DNA from: Streptomyces sp. NBC_01237 | Lineage (GTDB): Bacteria; Actinomycetota; Actinomycetes; Streptomycetales; Streptomycetaceae | DNA: 64,000 nt | Reading direction: 5' to 3' | Assembly (NCBI RefSeq): GCF_035917275.1 | Contig: NZ_CP108508.1 | Span: 7,750,001-7,814,000 of the forward strand | In this document: positions 1 to 8,397 of the stretch, in pieces | Layout of the letters: each line of letters starts with the position of its first letter | Position numbering within the stretch: the first letter of the stretch is position 1 | The notes under the pieces: model-generated | Seen by the model: the letters and a program-made list of their open reading frames with translations, nothing else | Told to the model about the DNA's origin: nothing | The model's database searches: none | Program-made: the position numbers and the translations under genes

Positions 1-1
1 T

Positions 2-298
2 CCGCCGCCCGGCTCGGACTTCGCGGGTCTGATCCACTTCGAGGTCCGCCGGGCCCGCGCCCTGTTCGCCGAGGGCTACCGGCTGCTGCCGATGCTGGAC
101 CGCCGCAGCGGAGCCTGTGTGGCCGCCATGGCCGGGATCTACCGCCGCCTCCTGGACCGGATCGAACGCGACCCCGAGGCCGTGCTCCGCGGCCGGGTCT
201 CGCTGCCCGGCCACGAGAAGGCGTATGTCGCGGTGCGCGGTCTGTCGGGCCTCGACGCCCGCCACATCTCGAAGCTCACGGCCAGGGGGCGGACCTGA
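2..298 (+). CDS. hpnD: Presqualene diphosphate synthase HpnD, 3' part
   Basis: Only the last 98 codons lie in the window; the reading frame is open from base 2. The visible segment has the C-terminal signature of the squalene/phytoene synthase fold: a helix rich in R/A ending in GYRLLPMLDRR, then AAMAGIYRRLLDRIE and LRGRVSLP near the end. HpnD makes presqualene diphosphate from farnesyl diphosphate in the HpnC/D/E route to squalene. The call rests on this tail plus its position directly upstream of hpnE and shc. The upstream partner hpnC would be expected just outside the window. HpnC and HpnD are related, so the assignment to HpnD rather than HpnC rests partly on order. Confidence 0.85.
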   Translation, partial: PPPGSDFAGLIHFEVRRARALFAEGYRLLPMLDRRSGACVAAMAGIYRRLLDRIERDPEAVLRGRVSLPGHEKAYVAVRGLSGLDARHISKLTARGRT

Positions 299-315
299 TG
301 GACCGCACCGGGCCC

Positions 316-341
316 GGCCACCGGGCAACCCTCCGGTGGCC
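316..341 (+). terminator. Intercistronic hairpin between hpnD and hpnE
   Basis: GGCCACCGG (316-324) pairs perfectly with CCGGTGGCC (333-341) around an 8-nt loop in the 130-bp gap between two genes of one operon. No T-run follows, so it may tune expression or mRNA stability rather than stop transcription. Confidence 0.4.
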
Positions 342-428
342 CGGCGCGTCCCTGACTGCGACGATCTGGATGCCGATGTTCCGGCCGACGGCGCCCGATG
401 CGGCGACGAGGTCACGAAAGGGGGACGC

Positions 429-1814
429 ATGAGCGACGAGAGCCCGCGCTCCCGCGCGGTGGTCGTCGGCGGCGGTATCGCGGGGATCACAGCGGCCCTC
501 CGGCTGGCCGATGCCGGACTTGACGTGACCCTGCTCGAAGGGCGGCCCCGGCTCGGCGGACTCGCCTTCTCCTTCCAGCGCGGCGAGCTGACCGTCGACA
601 ACGGCCAGCACGTCTATCTGCGCTGCTGCACCGGCTACCGCTGGTTCCTGGACCGGGTCGGAGGCGCCCATCTGGCGCCCCTCCAGGACCGCCTCGACGT
701 GCCCGTGCTCGATGTCGGGCGGGCCGCGGGCCCCCGCCTGGGACGGCTGCGCCGCAACAACCTCCCCGTACCCCTGCACCTGGCCGCCGGGCTCGCGGCC
801 TACCCGCACCTCTCGCTCGCCGAGAAGGCGAGCGTCGGGCGGGCGGCGCTGGCGCTCGGGCGGCTGGATCCGGCCGACCCCGCGCTCGACGAGATCGACT
901 TCGCCACCTGGCTGCGACAGCACGGCCAGTCGCAGCGGACCATCGAAGCGCTCTGGGACCTCGTCGGCGTGGCCACCCTGAACGCGACCGCGCCGAACGC
1001 CTCCATGGCACTCGCCGCGAAGGTCTTCAAGACCGGTCTGCTCTCCGAGCCCGGCGCCGCCGACATCGGCTGGGCCGTCGTGCCGCTCGGCGAACTGCAC
1101 GACACCCTCGCCCGCAAGGCGCTCGACTCCGCGGGGGTACGGACCGAGCTGCGCGCCAAGGTGGGCTCCCTGAGCCGCACCGAGGACGGCGGCTGGGCCG
1201 TCGAGAGCGGCGGGGAACGGATCGTGGCGGACACCGTCGTCCTGGCCGTGCCGCAGACCGAGACCCACGGCCTGCTGCCCGAAGGCGCGCTGGACGAGCC
1301 GGAGCTGCTGCTCGACATCGACTCCGCGCCGATCCTCAACGTGCACGTCGTCTACGACCGCAAGGTCCTGCGCCGGCCGTTCTTCGCCGCGCTCGGCTCC
1401 CCGGTCCAGTGGGTCTTCGACCGCACCGAATCCTCCGGCCTCACCGGCGGCGGACAGTATCTGGCGGTCTCCCAGTCCGCGGCCCAGGACGAGATCGACC
1501 TGCCCGTCGCCGAGCTGCGCGCCCGCTATCTGCCCGAACTGGAACGGCTCCTGCCGGCCGCCCGGGGGGCCGGTATCCGCGACTTCTTCGTCACCCGCGA
1601 ACGCACCGCGACCTTCGCGCCCGCGCCGGGCGTCGGCCGGCTGCGACCCGGACCCCGCACCCGTGCCCCCGGCCTGCACCTGGCGGGCGCGTGGACCGCC
1701 ACCGGCTGGCCCGCGACGATGGAGGGCGCCGTGCGCAGTGGCGTCAGCGCCGCCGACGCCGCGCTCGTGGACCTCGGTCGCACCCTTGGACATCCGCTGC
1801 AGGAGGCGGCATGA
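429..1814 (+). CDS. hpnE: Hydroxysqualene dehydroxylase HpnE (FAD-dependent)
   Basis: A 461-aa flavoprotein of the amine oxidase/phytoene desaturase type that reduces hydroxysqualene to squalene in the bacterial HpnCDE pathway. The N-terminus carries the dinucleotide-binding motif GGGIAG at residues 14-19, followed by an acidic residue after the second strand (LLEGRPRLGG). The C-terminus has the usual FAD-contacting segment LHLAGAWTATGWPATMEGAV. The ATG at 429 is chosen because AAAGGGGGA lies just upstream and the glycine motif then falls at the normal distance from the start. The open frame further upstream is unrelated filler. The stop overlaps the next start as ATGA (1811-1814). Confidence 0.93.
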   Translation: MSDESPRSRAVVVGGGIAGITAALRLADAGLDVTLLEGRPRLGGLAFSFQRGELTVDNGQHVYLRCCTGYRWFLDRVGGAHLAPLQDRLDVPVLDVGRAAGPRLGRLRRNNLPVPLHLAAGLAAYPHLSLAEKASVGRAALALGRLDPADPALDEIDFATWLRQHGQSQRTIEALWDLVGVATLNATAPNASMALAAKVFKTGLLSEPGAADIGWAVVPLGELHDTLARKALDSAGVRTELRAKVGSLSRTEDGGWAVESGGERIVADTVVLAVPQTETHGLLPEGALDEPELLLDIDSAPILNVHVVYDRKVLRRPFFAALGSPVQWVFDRTESSGLTGGGQYLAVSQSAAQDEIDLPVAELRARYLPELERLLPAARGAGIRDFFVTRERTATFAPAPGVGRLRPGPRTRAPGLHLAGAWTATGWPATMEGAVRSGVSAADAALVDLGRTLGHPLQEAA

Positions 1815-2914
1815 GCAGTACCACCGGAACAAGAGGAGAGTCAGTGACCCCGGCGAATCCGGCTTTCGACACCGTGGCAGACACCGCGGACGTCACCGCG
1901 CTTCTGGAGCGTGGACGGGCCCTGTCAGCGCCGGTGCTGCGGGCTGCCGTGGACCGGCTCGCGCCGCCCATGGACACCGTCGCCGCCTACCACTTCGGCT
2001 GGATCGACGCCGATGGCCGGCCCGCCGACGGCGACGGCGGCAAGGCCGTGCGCCCCGCGCTCGCCCTGCTGTCCGCCGAGGCCGCGGGCGCTCCGGCCGA
2101 GGCCGGTATCCCCGGCGCGGTGGCGGTCGAACTCGTGCACAACTTCTCGCTGCTGCACGACGACCTGATGGACGGCGACGAGCAGCGCCGCCACCGCGAC
2201 ACCGTCTGGAAGGTGCACGGTCCCGCCCAGGCGATCCTGGTGGGCGACGCCCTCTTCGCGCTCGCCAACGAGATCCTGCTGGAACTTGGCACCGTCGAGG
2301 CGGGCCGGGCGGCCCGTCGGCTGACCACCGCCTCCCGCAAGCTCATCGACGGGCAGGCCCAGGACATCTCCTACGAGCACCGCGAGCGGGTCACCGTCGA
2401 GGAGTGCCTGGAGATGGAGGGCAACAAGACCGGCGCCCTGCTCGCCTGTGCCGTCTCCATCGGTGCGGTCCTCGGCGGTGCCGACGACCGCACCGCCGAC
2501 ACCCTGGAGGCGTACGGCTACCACCTGGGCCTCGCCTTCCAGGCGGTCGACGATCTGCTCGGCATCTGGGGCGACCCGGAGTCCACGGGCAAGCAGACCT
2601 GGAGCGATCTGCGTCAGCGCAAGAAGTCCCTGCCGGTCGTCGCCGCGCTCGCCGCGGGCGGCCCCGCCTCCGAGCGTCTCGGCGAGCTGCTCGCCGCCGA
2701 CGCCAAGAGCAATGACTTCGAGAGTTTCTCCGAGGAGGAGTTCGCCGCCCGCGCGGCACTCATCGAGGAGGCGGGCGGTCGCGAGTGGACCGCCCAGGAG
2801 GCCCGCCGTCAGCATGCGGTCGCCATCGAGGCGCTGCACGGTGTCGACATGCCGCAGCACGTACGGGCGCAGCTCACCGCGCTCGCCGACTTCGTCGTCG
2901 TACGAAAGAGATGA
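1811..2914 (+). CDS. Polyprenyl (farnesyl/geranylgeranyl-type) diphosphate synthase
   Basis: A 367-aa trans-isoprenyl diphosphate synthase expected to supply farnesyl diphosphate for hopanoid synthesis. The first aspartate-rich motif DDLMD is at residues 117-121 (preceded by LLH) and the second, DDLLGIWGD, begins at residue 247. Both bind the magnesium ions that hold the allylic diphosphate. The ATG at 1811 overlaps the hpnE stop (ATGA) and follows AGGAGG at 1801-1806. A GTG at 1844 with AGAGGAG ahead of it is a serious alternative and would remove 11 residues. The position between hpnE and shc matches other Streptomyces hopanoid clusters. Product chain length cannot be read from sequence alone. 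Confidence 0.88.
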   Translation: MSSTTGTRGESVTPANPAFDTVADTADVTALLERGRALSAPVLRAAVDRLAPPMDTVAAYHFGWIDADGRPADGDGGKAVRPALALLSAEAAGAPAEAGIPGAVAVELVHNFSLLHDDLMDGDEQRRHRDTVWKVHGPAQAILVGDALFALANEILLELGTVEAGRAARRLTTASRKLIDGQAQDISYEHRERVTVEECLEMEGNKTGALLACAVSIGAVLGGADDRTADTLEAYGYHLGLAFQAVDDLLGIWGDPESTGKQTWSDLRQRKKSLPVVAALAAGGPASERLGELLAADAKSNDFESFSEEEFAARAALIEEAGGREWTAQEARRQHAVAIEALHGVDMPQHVRAQLTALADFVVVRKR

Positions 2915-2940
2915 TCACCATTCGCATATGACTCGCAGTC

Positions 2941-2973
2941 GCCGGCCGGTGCCCGTACCGGGCGCCGGCCGAC
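2941..2973 (+). terminator. Strong hairpin upstream of shc
   Basis: A 15-nt arm at 2941-2955 pairs with 2959-2973 around a 3-nt loop, with one mismatch and one G-U pair. It occupies the gap between the prenyl synthase and shc. No T-run follows. It may be an attenuator or a processing and stability element that sets the squalene-hopene cyclase level. Confidence 0.5.
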
Positions 2974-3019
2974 GGAGACCCCAGCACAGCAGAGGACCAC
3001 ACTGCACGAAGGGGAAGCC

Positions 3020-5020
3020 ATGACAGCGACGACCGACGGAAGCACCGGAGCCGCGAACCCTCGCGCAGCCTCGGACGGCGATCCGACCGAATCCAACATC
3101 GCCGCGGACGGCGTACTCGCCGTCGCGCGGCGGGCCGCGGAACGCTCGGTGGAGCATCTCCTCGGCAGGCAGGACGAGCAGGGCTGGTGGAAGGGCGACC
3201 TCGCCACCAACGTCACGATGGACGCCGAGGACCTGCTGCTCCGTCAGTTCATCGGGATCCAGGACCCGGCCACGGTCCAGGCATCGGCCCGGTTCATCCG
3301 TGGCGAACAGCTCGGTGACGGTACCTGGGCCACATTCTACGGCGGACCGGGAGACCTCTCCGCCACCATCGAGGCGTACGTGGCGCTGCGGCTGGCCGGG
3401 GACCGGCCGGACGACCCGCACATGGCGCGTGCCGCCGGGTGGGTCAGGGAACAGGGCGGCATCGCGGCCGCCCGGGTCTTCACCCGGATCTGGCTGGCCC
3501 TCTTCGGCTGGTGGAAATGGGATGACCTGCCGGAGCTGCCACCCGAGTTGATGTTCTTTCCCAAGTGGCTGCCACTCAATATCTATGACTTCGGCTGCTG
3601 GGCCCGTCAGACCATTGTTCCGCTGACCGTCGTCTCGGCGAAGCGGCCGGTCCGGCCCGCGCCGTTCGCCCTGGACGAGCTGCACACCGACCCCGCGCGC
3701 CCCAATCCTCCCAAACGCATGGCTCCGGCGGCCAGTTGGGACGGGATCTTCCAGCGGATCGACAAGGGGATGCACCTCTACCACAAGGTCGCGCCGCGTC
3801 CGTTGAGACGCATCGCGATGAACGCGGCGGCCCGCTGGATCATCGAGCGCCAGGAGAACGACGGTTGCTGGGGCGGCATCCAGCCACCCGCGGTCTACTC
3901 CATCATCGCCCTCCATCTGCTCGGCTACGACCTGGACCACCCGGTGATGCGGGCCGGGCTCGCCTCGCTGGACCGGTTCGCCGTGTGGCGCGAGGACGGC
4001 GCCCGCATGATCGAGGCGTGCCAGTCGCCCGTCTGGGACACCTGCCTCGCCACCATCGCACTCGCCGACGCGGGGCTCCCGCCCGACCACCCGGCGCTCG
4101 TGAGGGCCGCCGACTGGATGCTCGGCGAGGAGATCGCACGGCCCGGCGACTGGTCCGTGCGCAAGCCCGAACTCAAGCCGGGCGGCTGGGCGTTCGAATT
4201 CCACAACGACAACTATCCGGATATCGACGACACGGCCGAAGTGGTCCTGGCGCTGCGCCGGGTCGCGCATCCCGACCCCGCCCGGCTGGAAGCCGCGATC
4301 GAGCGCGGAGTGCGCTGGAACCTCGGTATGCAGTCCCGCAACGGGGCCTGGGGCGCGTTCGACGCGGACAACACCAGCCCGTTCCCCAACCGTCTGCCGT
4401 TCTGCGACTTCGGGGAGGTCATCGATCCGCCGTCGGCCGATGTCACCGGCCATGTCGTGGAGATGCTCGCCGTGGAGGGCCGGTCCCGGCACCCCCGTAC
4501 CCGGCGGGGCATCGAGTGGCTGCTCGCCGAACAGGAGGCGTGCGGCGCCTGGTTCGGCCGCTGGGGCGTCAACTACGTCTACGGGACAGGATCCGTGGTG
4601 CCCGCGCTGGTCGCCGCCGGACTGCCCGCGGGTCACCCGTCGATCCGCCGGGCCGTGAGCTGGCTCAAGTCCGTCCAGAACGACGACGGCGGCTGGGGCG
4701 AGGACCTGCGCTCCTACCAGGAGGAGAAGTGGATCGGACACGGTGAGTCGACCGCGTCCCAGACCGCCTGGGCGCTGCTGGCACTCCTCGCCGCGGGCGA
4801 ACACGACAGCCCCTCGGTGACCCGTGGCGTCACCTGGCTGTCCGAGACCCAGCAGGCCGACGGCTCCTGGGACGAGCCGTACTTCACCGGGACCGGCTTC
4901 CCCTGGGACTTCTCCATCAACTACCACCTCTACCGGCAGGTCTTCCCGCTCACCGCGCTGGGGCGCTATGTGTACGGCGATCCGTTCGCCGGCCGCACGT
5001 CCGTCGGCGAGGGGGCCTGA
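3020..5020 (+). CDS. shc: Squalene-hopene cyclase
   Basis: A 666-aa membrane-associated class II terpene cyclase that cyclises squalene to hopene/hopanol, the core step of hopanoid synthesis. The catalytic DxDD motif appears as DIDD at residues 401-404, which provides the proton donor. Repeated QW-type motifs are visible through the protein (for example QDEQGWW near residue 53, RQENDGCWGG, QSRNGAWGAFD, QNDDGGWGED and QQADGSWDE near the C-terminus). Length and motif order fit SHC. The ATG at 3020 follows GAAGGGGAAG. The stop overlaps hpnG as TGATG, so the two are probably translationally coupled. Confidence 0.97.
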   Translation: MTATTDGSTGAANPRAASDGDPTESNIAADGVLAVARRAAERSVEHLLGRQDEQGWWKGDLATNVTMDAEDLLLRQFIGIQDPATVQASARFIRGEQLGDGTWATFYGGPGDLSATIEAYVALRLAGDRPDDPHMARAAGWVREQGGIAAARVFTRIWLALFGWWKWDDLPELPPELMFFPKWLPLNIYDFGCWARQTIVPLTVVSAKRPVRPAPFALDELHTDPARPNPPKRMAPAASWDGIFQRIDKGMHLYHKVAPRPLRRIAMNAAARWIIERQENDGCWGGIQPPAVYSIIALHLLGYDLDHPVMRAGLASLDRFAVWREDGARMIEACQSPVWDTCLATIALADAGLPPDHPALVRAADWMLGEEIARPGDWSVRKPELKPGGWAFEFHNDNYPDIDDTAEVVLALRRVAHPDPARLEAAIERGVRWNLGMQSRNGAWGAFDADNTSPFPNRLPFCDFGEVIDPPSADVTGHVVEMLAVEGRSRHPRTRRGIEWLLAEQEACGAWFGRWGVNYVYGTGSVVPALVAAGLPAGHPSIRRAVSWLKSVQNDDGGWGEDLRSYQEEKWIGHGESTASQTAWALLALLAAGEHDSPSVTRGVTWLSETQQADGSWDEPYFTGTGFPWDFSINYHLYRQVFPLTALGRYVYGDPFAGRTSVGEGA

Positions 5021-5673
5021 TGGGCGATGCACCGAGGCCGTCCGGGCCCGCCGCACCGCTGCTGATCGCCTGCGCCCTCGGCATCGAACAGCTCGCCCTG
5101 CGCAGTGCCCGGGGCGGCGGTGCCCCGGGCCCGGTGAGCGTCATCCGGACCGGGATGGGCCCGAAGGCCGCCGAGACGGCCATGGGGCGCTCGCTGGGCC
5201 GGGACGGAGCGCGGGGCGCCGCGGTCATCGCTTCCGGCTTCTGCGCCGGACTGGCCCCCGGGATGCACCCCGGGGACCTGGTCGTCGCCGAGGAGACCCG
5301 GGACGCGACCGGCTCCACCGTCTGCACCGGCACGGGTCTGCTCGTCGCGGCCCTCGCCAGGGCGGTGCCCGGCCGCACCGTCCACACCGGGCCGCTGTTC
5401 GGCTCCGACCATGTCGTACGAGGGCCCGAGCGGGCCGAGCTGAGGGCCACCGGCGCCATCGCGGTGGACATGGAGTCCGCCGCCACACTGCGCACCGCCC
5501 TGCACCACGGTCCACGCCCGGTTGCGGCCGTACGGGTGGTCGTGGACGCTCCAGAGCATGAGCTCGTCCGCATCGGTACGGTCCGCGGTGGAATATCAGC
5601 CTTCCGCGTTCTCCGTGCCGTCCTGCCGGCTTTCCATGAATGGCACCGATCTTTGCTGCTCCCCAGGAGGTGA
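5020..5673 (+). CDS. hpnG: Adenosylhopane nucleosidase/phosphorylase HpnG
   Basis: A 217-aa protein of the nucleoside phosphorylase/MTA-SAH nucleosidase family. HpnG removes adenine from adenosylhopane to give a ribosyl-hopane intermediate, on the way to bacteriohopanetetrol and aminotriol. Family features seen are IASGFCAGLAPGMHPGDLVVAEE in the middle and AVDMESAA near the C-terminus, which carries the ribose-binding Met-Glu pair. The start ATG at 5020 shares its A with the shc stop. The gene end contains AGGAGG, which serves as the ribosome site of hpnH 5 bp downstream. Confidence 0.9.
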   Translation: MGDAPRPSGPAAPLLIACALGIEQLALRSARGGGAPGPVSVIRTGMGPKAAETAMGRSLGRDGARGAAVIASGFCAGLAPGMHPGDLVVAEETRDATGSTVCTGTGLLVAALARAVPGRTVHTGPLFGSDHVVRGPERAELRATGAIAVDMESAATLRTALHHGPRPVAAVRVVVDAPEHELVRIGTVRGGISAFRVLRAVLPAFHEWHRSLLLPRR

Positions 5674-5678
5674 GCCAG

Positions 5679-6698
5679 ATGGCCATGCCGCTTCGTCAGT
5701 CCATCAAGGTTGCGACGTACCTCATTGAACAAAAGCTCCGCAGGCGAGAGAAGTTCCCGCTCATTGTCGAGCTGGAGCCCTTGTTCGCCTGCAATCTGGC
5801 CTGTGAGGGATGCGGGAAGATCCAGCATCCGGCCGGAGTCCTGAAACAGCGCATGCCGGTCGCCCAGGCCGTCGGCGCGGTGCTCGAATCGGGCGCGCCG
5901 ATGGTCTCCATCGCGGGTGGTGAGCCGCTGATGCACCCGCAGATCGATGAAATCGTGCGTCAGCTCGTCGCGAAGAAGAAATACGTCTTCCTCTGCACCA
6001 ACGCGATGCTCATGCGGAAGAAGCTCGACAAATTCACACCGTCGCCCTACTTCGCCTTCGCCGTGCACATCGACGGGCTGCGAGAACGGCACGACGAATC
6101 GGTCGCCAAGGAAGGCGTCTTCGACGAGGCGGTGGCGGCGATGAAGGAGGCCAAGAGCCGCGGATTCCGCGTCACCACGAACTCGACCTTCTTCAACACC
6201 GATACCCCGCAGACCATCATCGAGGTCCTCAACTTCCTCAATGACGATCTGAAGGTCGACGAGATGATGATCTCGCCCGCCTACGCGTACGAGAAGGCAC
6301 CCGACCAGGAGCACTTCCTCGGCGTCGAGCAGACCCGCGAGCTGTTCAAGAAGGCCTTCGCGGGCGGCAACCGGGCCCGCTGGCGGCTGAACCACTCGCC
6401 GCTCTTCCTGGACTTCCTGGAAGGCAAGGCGGACTTCTCCTGCACCGCGTGGGCGATCCCGAACTACTCGCTCTTCGGCTGGCAGCGCCCCTGCTACCTG
6501 ATGAGCGACGGATACGTCCCGACGTACCGTCAGCTCATCGAGGAGACCGACTGGGAGAAGTACGGCCGGGGCAAGGACCCACGCTGCGCCAACTGCATGG
6601 CGCACTGCGGATACGAGCCCACGGCGGTGCTCGCCACCATGGGGTCGCTGAAGGAGTCCCTGAGGGCCGCACGGGAGACCGTCACCGGCAACCGGTGA
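5679..6698 (+). CDS. hpnH: Adenosyl-hopene transferase HpnH (radical SAM)
   Basis: A 339-aa radical SAM enzyme that joins a 5'-deoxyadenosyl group to hopene, the first step of side-chain extension. The cluster-binding motif is C38-x3-C42-x2-C45 (ACNLACEGCGK), followed by the SAM-binding GGEPL segment. A second group of cysteines near the C-terminus (CANCMAHCGYEPTA) is typical of HpnH. The ATG at 5679 is preferred over 5640 because AGGAGGTGA lies 9-15 bp upstream and the upstream extension overlaps hpnG. It is co-transcribed with hpnG, whose product acts on the HpnH product. Confidence 0.96.
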   Translation: MAMPLRQSIKVATYLIEQKLRRREKFPLIVELEPLFACNLACEGCGKIQHPAGVLKQRMPVAQAVGAVLESGAPMVSIAGGEPLMHPQIDEIVRQLVAKKKYVFLCTNAMLMRKKLDKFTPSPYFAFAVHIDGLRERHDESVAKEGVFDEAVAAMKEAKSRGFRVTTNSTFFNTDTPQTIIEVLNFLNDDLKVDEMMISPAYAYEKAPDQEHFLGVEQTRELFKKAFAGGNRARWRLNHSPLFLDFLEGKADFSCTAWAIPNYSLFGWQRPCYLMSDGYVPTYRQLIEETDWEKYGRGKDPRCANCMAHCGYEPTAVLATMGSLKESLRAARETVTGNR

Positions 6699-6711
6699 CG
6701 TCCTGACCGCC

Positions 6712-6735
6712 GGAGAACCGGGACGCCGGTTCTCC
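6712..6735 (+). terminator. Perfect hairpin between hpnH and the aminotransferase
   Basis: GGAGAACCGG (6712-6721), a GACG loop and CCGGTTCTCC (6726-6735) form a 10-bp stem in the 135-bp gap before the aminotransferase gene. There is no T-run. It is the third intercistronic hairpin of this operon and could cause partial termination. Confidence 0.5.
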
Positions 6736-6833
6736 CCGTCCCGCCGGCCCGGCCGCCCGGACGCGCCGCCCCTCGTGGCGCGTCCGGGCCGGGCCGGCGG
6801 CCCAGCTGGACCTGCCGAAGGAGAGAACGGGCG

Positions 6834-8231
6834 ATGAAGGACGGCGAATCCGGGGGCTTCGACCTCACGCGGCTCCTCGCGGAACGCGGCGCCGAACGCT
6901 ACGAGCTGCACGCACGGCACCTCAACCACCAACTGCCGCGGATGCTGCACACCATCGGCTTCGACAAGGTGTACGAGCGGGCCGAGGGCGCGTACTTCTG
7001 GGACGCCGACGGCAACGACTACCTCGACATGCTCGCCGGATTCGGGGTGATGGGCCTGGGGCGGCACCACCCCGTCGTCCGCAAGGCCCTGCACGACGTC
7101 CTGGACGCCTCGCTGGCCGACCTCACCCGCTTCGACTGCCAGCCGCTGCCGGGACTGCTCGCCGAGAAACTGCTCACCCACAGCCCGCATCTGGACCGGG
7201 TCTTCTTCGGCAACAGCGGCACGGAGGCGGTCGAGACGGCGCTGAAGTTCGCCCGCTACGCCACCGGGAAACCGCGGGTCCTCTACTGCACCCACGCCTT
7301 CCACGGACTCACCACCGGTTCGCTCTCGGTCAACGGCGAGAACGGATTCCGGGACGGCTTCGCCCCGTTGCTGCCCGATACCGCGATCGAGCTCGGTGAC
7401 CTCGACGCCCTGCGGCGCGAGCTGAAGCGGGGCGATGTGGCGGCCCTGGTCGTGGAACCCGTCCAGGGCAAGGGCGTGCACGCCGCGCCGCCGGGCTTCC
7501 TGCGGGCGGCGCAGGAACTGCTGCATCAGCACAAGGCGCTCCTCATCGCCGACGAGGTGCAGACCGGGCTCGGCAGGACCGGCGACTTCTACGCGTACCA
7601 GCACGAGGAAGGCGTCGAGCCCGATCTGGTCTGTGTCGCCAAGGCGCTCTCCGGCGGCTATGTGCCCGTCGGGGCGACCCTGGGCAAGGACTGGATCTTC
7701 AAACGCGTCTACTCGTCCATGGACCGGGTCCTCGTCCACTCCGCGAGTTTCGGCTCCAACGCCCAGGCGATGGCGGCGGGGCTCGCCGTGCTCGCGGTGA
7801 TGGAGGACGAGGAGACCGTCGCGAACGCCCGGCGCACCGGCGATCTGCTGCGGGAGCGGCTGGCCGCCCTCGTCGACCGCTACGAGCTGCTGCACGAGGT
7901 GCGCGGGCGCGGGCTGATGATCGGTATCGAGTTCGGCCGGCCGGCCTCGCTGAAGCTCCGCAGCCGCTGGACCATGCTCCAGGCGGCCCGCAAGGGGCTC
8001 TTCGCACAGATGGTCGTCGTGCCGCTGCTGCGGAAGCACCGCATCCTCACACAGGTGTCCGGCGACCATCTGGAAGTGATCAAGCTGATTCCGCCGCTGG
8101 TCATCGGGGAGCCGGAGGTGGAGCGCTTCGTGGCGGCGTTCACCGCCGTCATGGACGACGCGCACAACGGTGGCGGGCTGATGTGGGACTTCGGGCGGAC
8201 CCTGGTGAAGCAGGCCGTCGCCAACCGCTGA
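6834..8231 (+). CDS. hpnO: Class III aminotransferase, HpnO-like (hopanoid side chain)
   Basis: A 465-aa PLP enzyme of the class III (ornithine/acetylornithine-type) aminotransferase family. The PLP lysine is K270 in the segment VCVAKALSGGYVP, with the upstream D of LLIADEVQTGLGRTG contacting the pyridine nitrogen. GTEAVETALKFAR near residue 130 is the phosphate-binding region. In hopanoid clusters this family (HpnO) converts the ribosyl-hopane side chain to aminobacteriohopanetriol, and the location supports that role here. The ATG at 6834 is preceded by GAAGGAGAG. In the S. coelicolor cluster, as I recall it, ispG and dxs copies lie between hpnH and this gene; here only a hairpin does. Confidence 0.85.
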   Translation: MKDGESGGFDLTRLLAERGAERYELHARHLNHQLPRMLHTIGFDKVYERAEGAYFWDADGNDYLDMLAGFGVMGLGRHHPVVRKALHDVLDASLADLTRFDCQPLPGLLAEKLLTHSPHLDRVFFGNSGTEAVETALKFARYATGKPRVLYCTHAFHGLTTGSLSVNGENGFRDGFAPLLPDTAIELGDLDALRRELKRGDVAALVVEPVQGKGVHAAPPGFLRAAQELLHQHKALLIADEVQTGLGRTGDFYAYQHEEGVEPDLVCVAKALSGGYVPVGATLGKDWIFKRVYSSMDRVLVHSASFGSNAQAMAAGLAVLAVMEDEETVANARRTGDLLRERLAALVDRYELLHEVRGRGLMIGIEFGRPASLKLRSRWTMLQAARKGLFAQMVVVPLLRKHRILTQVSGDHLEVIKLIPPLVIGEPEVERFVAAFTAVMDDAHNGGGLMWDFGRTLVKQAVANR

Positions 8232-8322
8232 CCGCCGGCCGAGGACCGCCGGCCGAGGTCCGCCGGCCGAGGTCCGTCGGCCGCTGACGGCCGACCGCTG
8301 ACGGCCGACCGCTGACGGTCAC
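8230..8322. repeat. 14-bp tandem repeats after the hopanoid operon
   Basis: Two related families of 14-bp units run head to tail: GACCGCCGGCCGAG and variants from 8230 (four units, the last shortened), then CCGCTGACGGCCGA and variants at 8281, 8295 and 8309. The region has no open gene and overlaps only the stop of the aminotransferase gene. Its role is unknown. Confidence 0.75.
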
Positions 8323-8340
8323 CGGGCCGACGTCCGGGGG

Positions 8341-8377
8341 ATTTGCCTCGGAGGTAAGAAATTTGCCTCGGAGGAAA
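8341..8377 (+). promoter_or_regulatory. Two direct-repeated palindromic operators before the XRE-cupin gene
   Basis: ATTTGCCTCGGAGG occurs at 8341-8354 and again at 8361-8374, exactly 20 bp apart. Each copy contains an imperfect 15-bp palindrome of form TT-x-CCTC-x-GAGG-x-AA (8343-8357 and 8363-8377). Two helical turns between copies suit cooperative binding of two dimers. The sites end about 20 bp before the start of the XRE-cupin gene, so autoregulation is the simplest reading. Confidence 0.7.
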
Positions 8378-8397
8378 GTTCCTGGCCCAATGAAGGT

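Noticed and set aside
2915..5056. Long - strand frame of 713 codons opposite shc
   Set aside because: It mirrors the codon bias of shc, is compositionally Arg/Gly/Val-rich without motifs, and lies entirely antisense to a certain gene.
4950..8165. Long - strand frame opposite hpnG-hpnH-hpnO
   Set aside because: Shadow of three recognised genes; no start context or family motif.
8230..8322. Tandem repeats as a CRISPR array
   Set aside because: Units are 14 bp with no unique spacers and no cas genes nearby.
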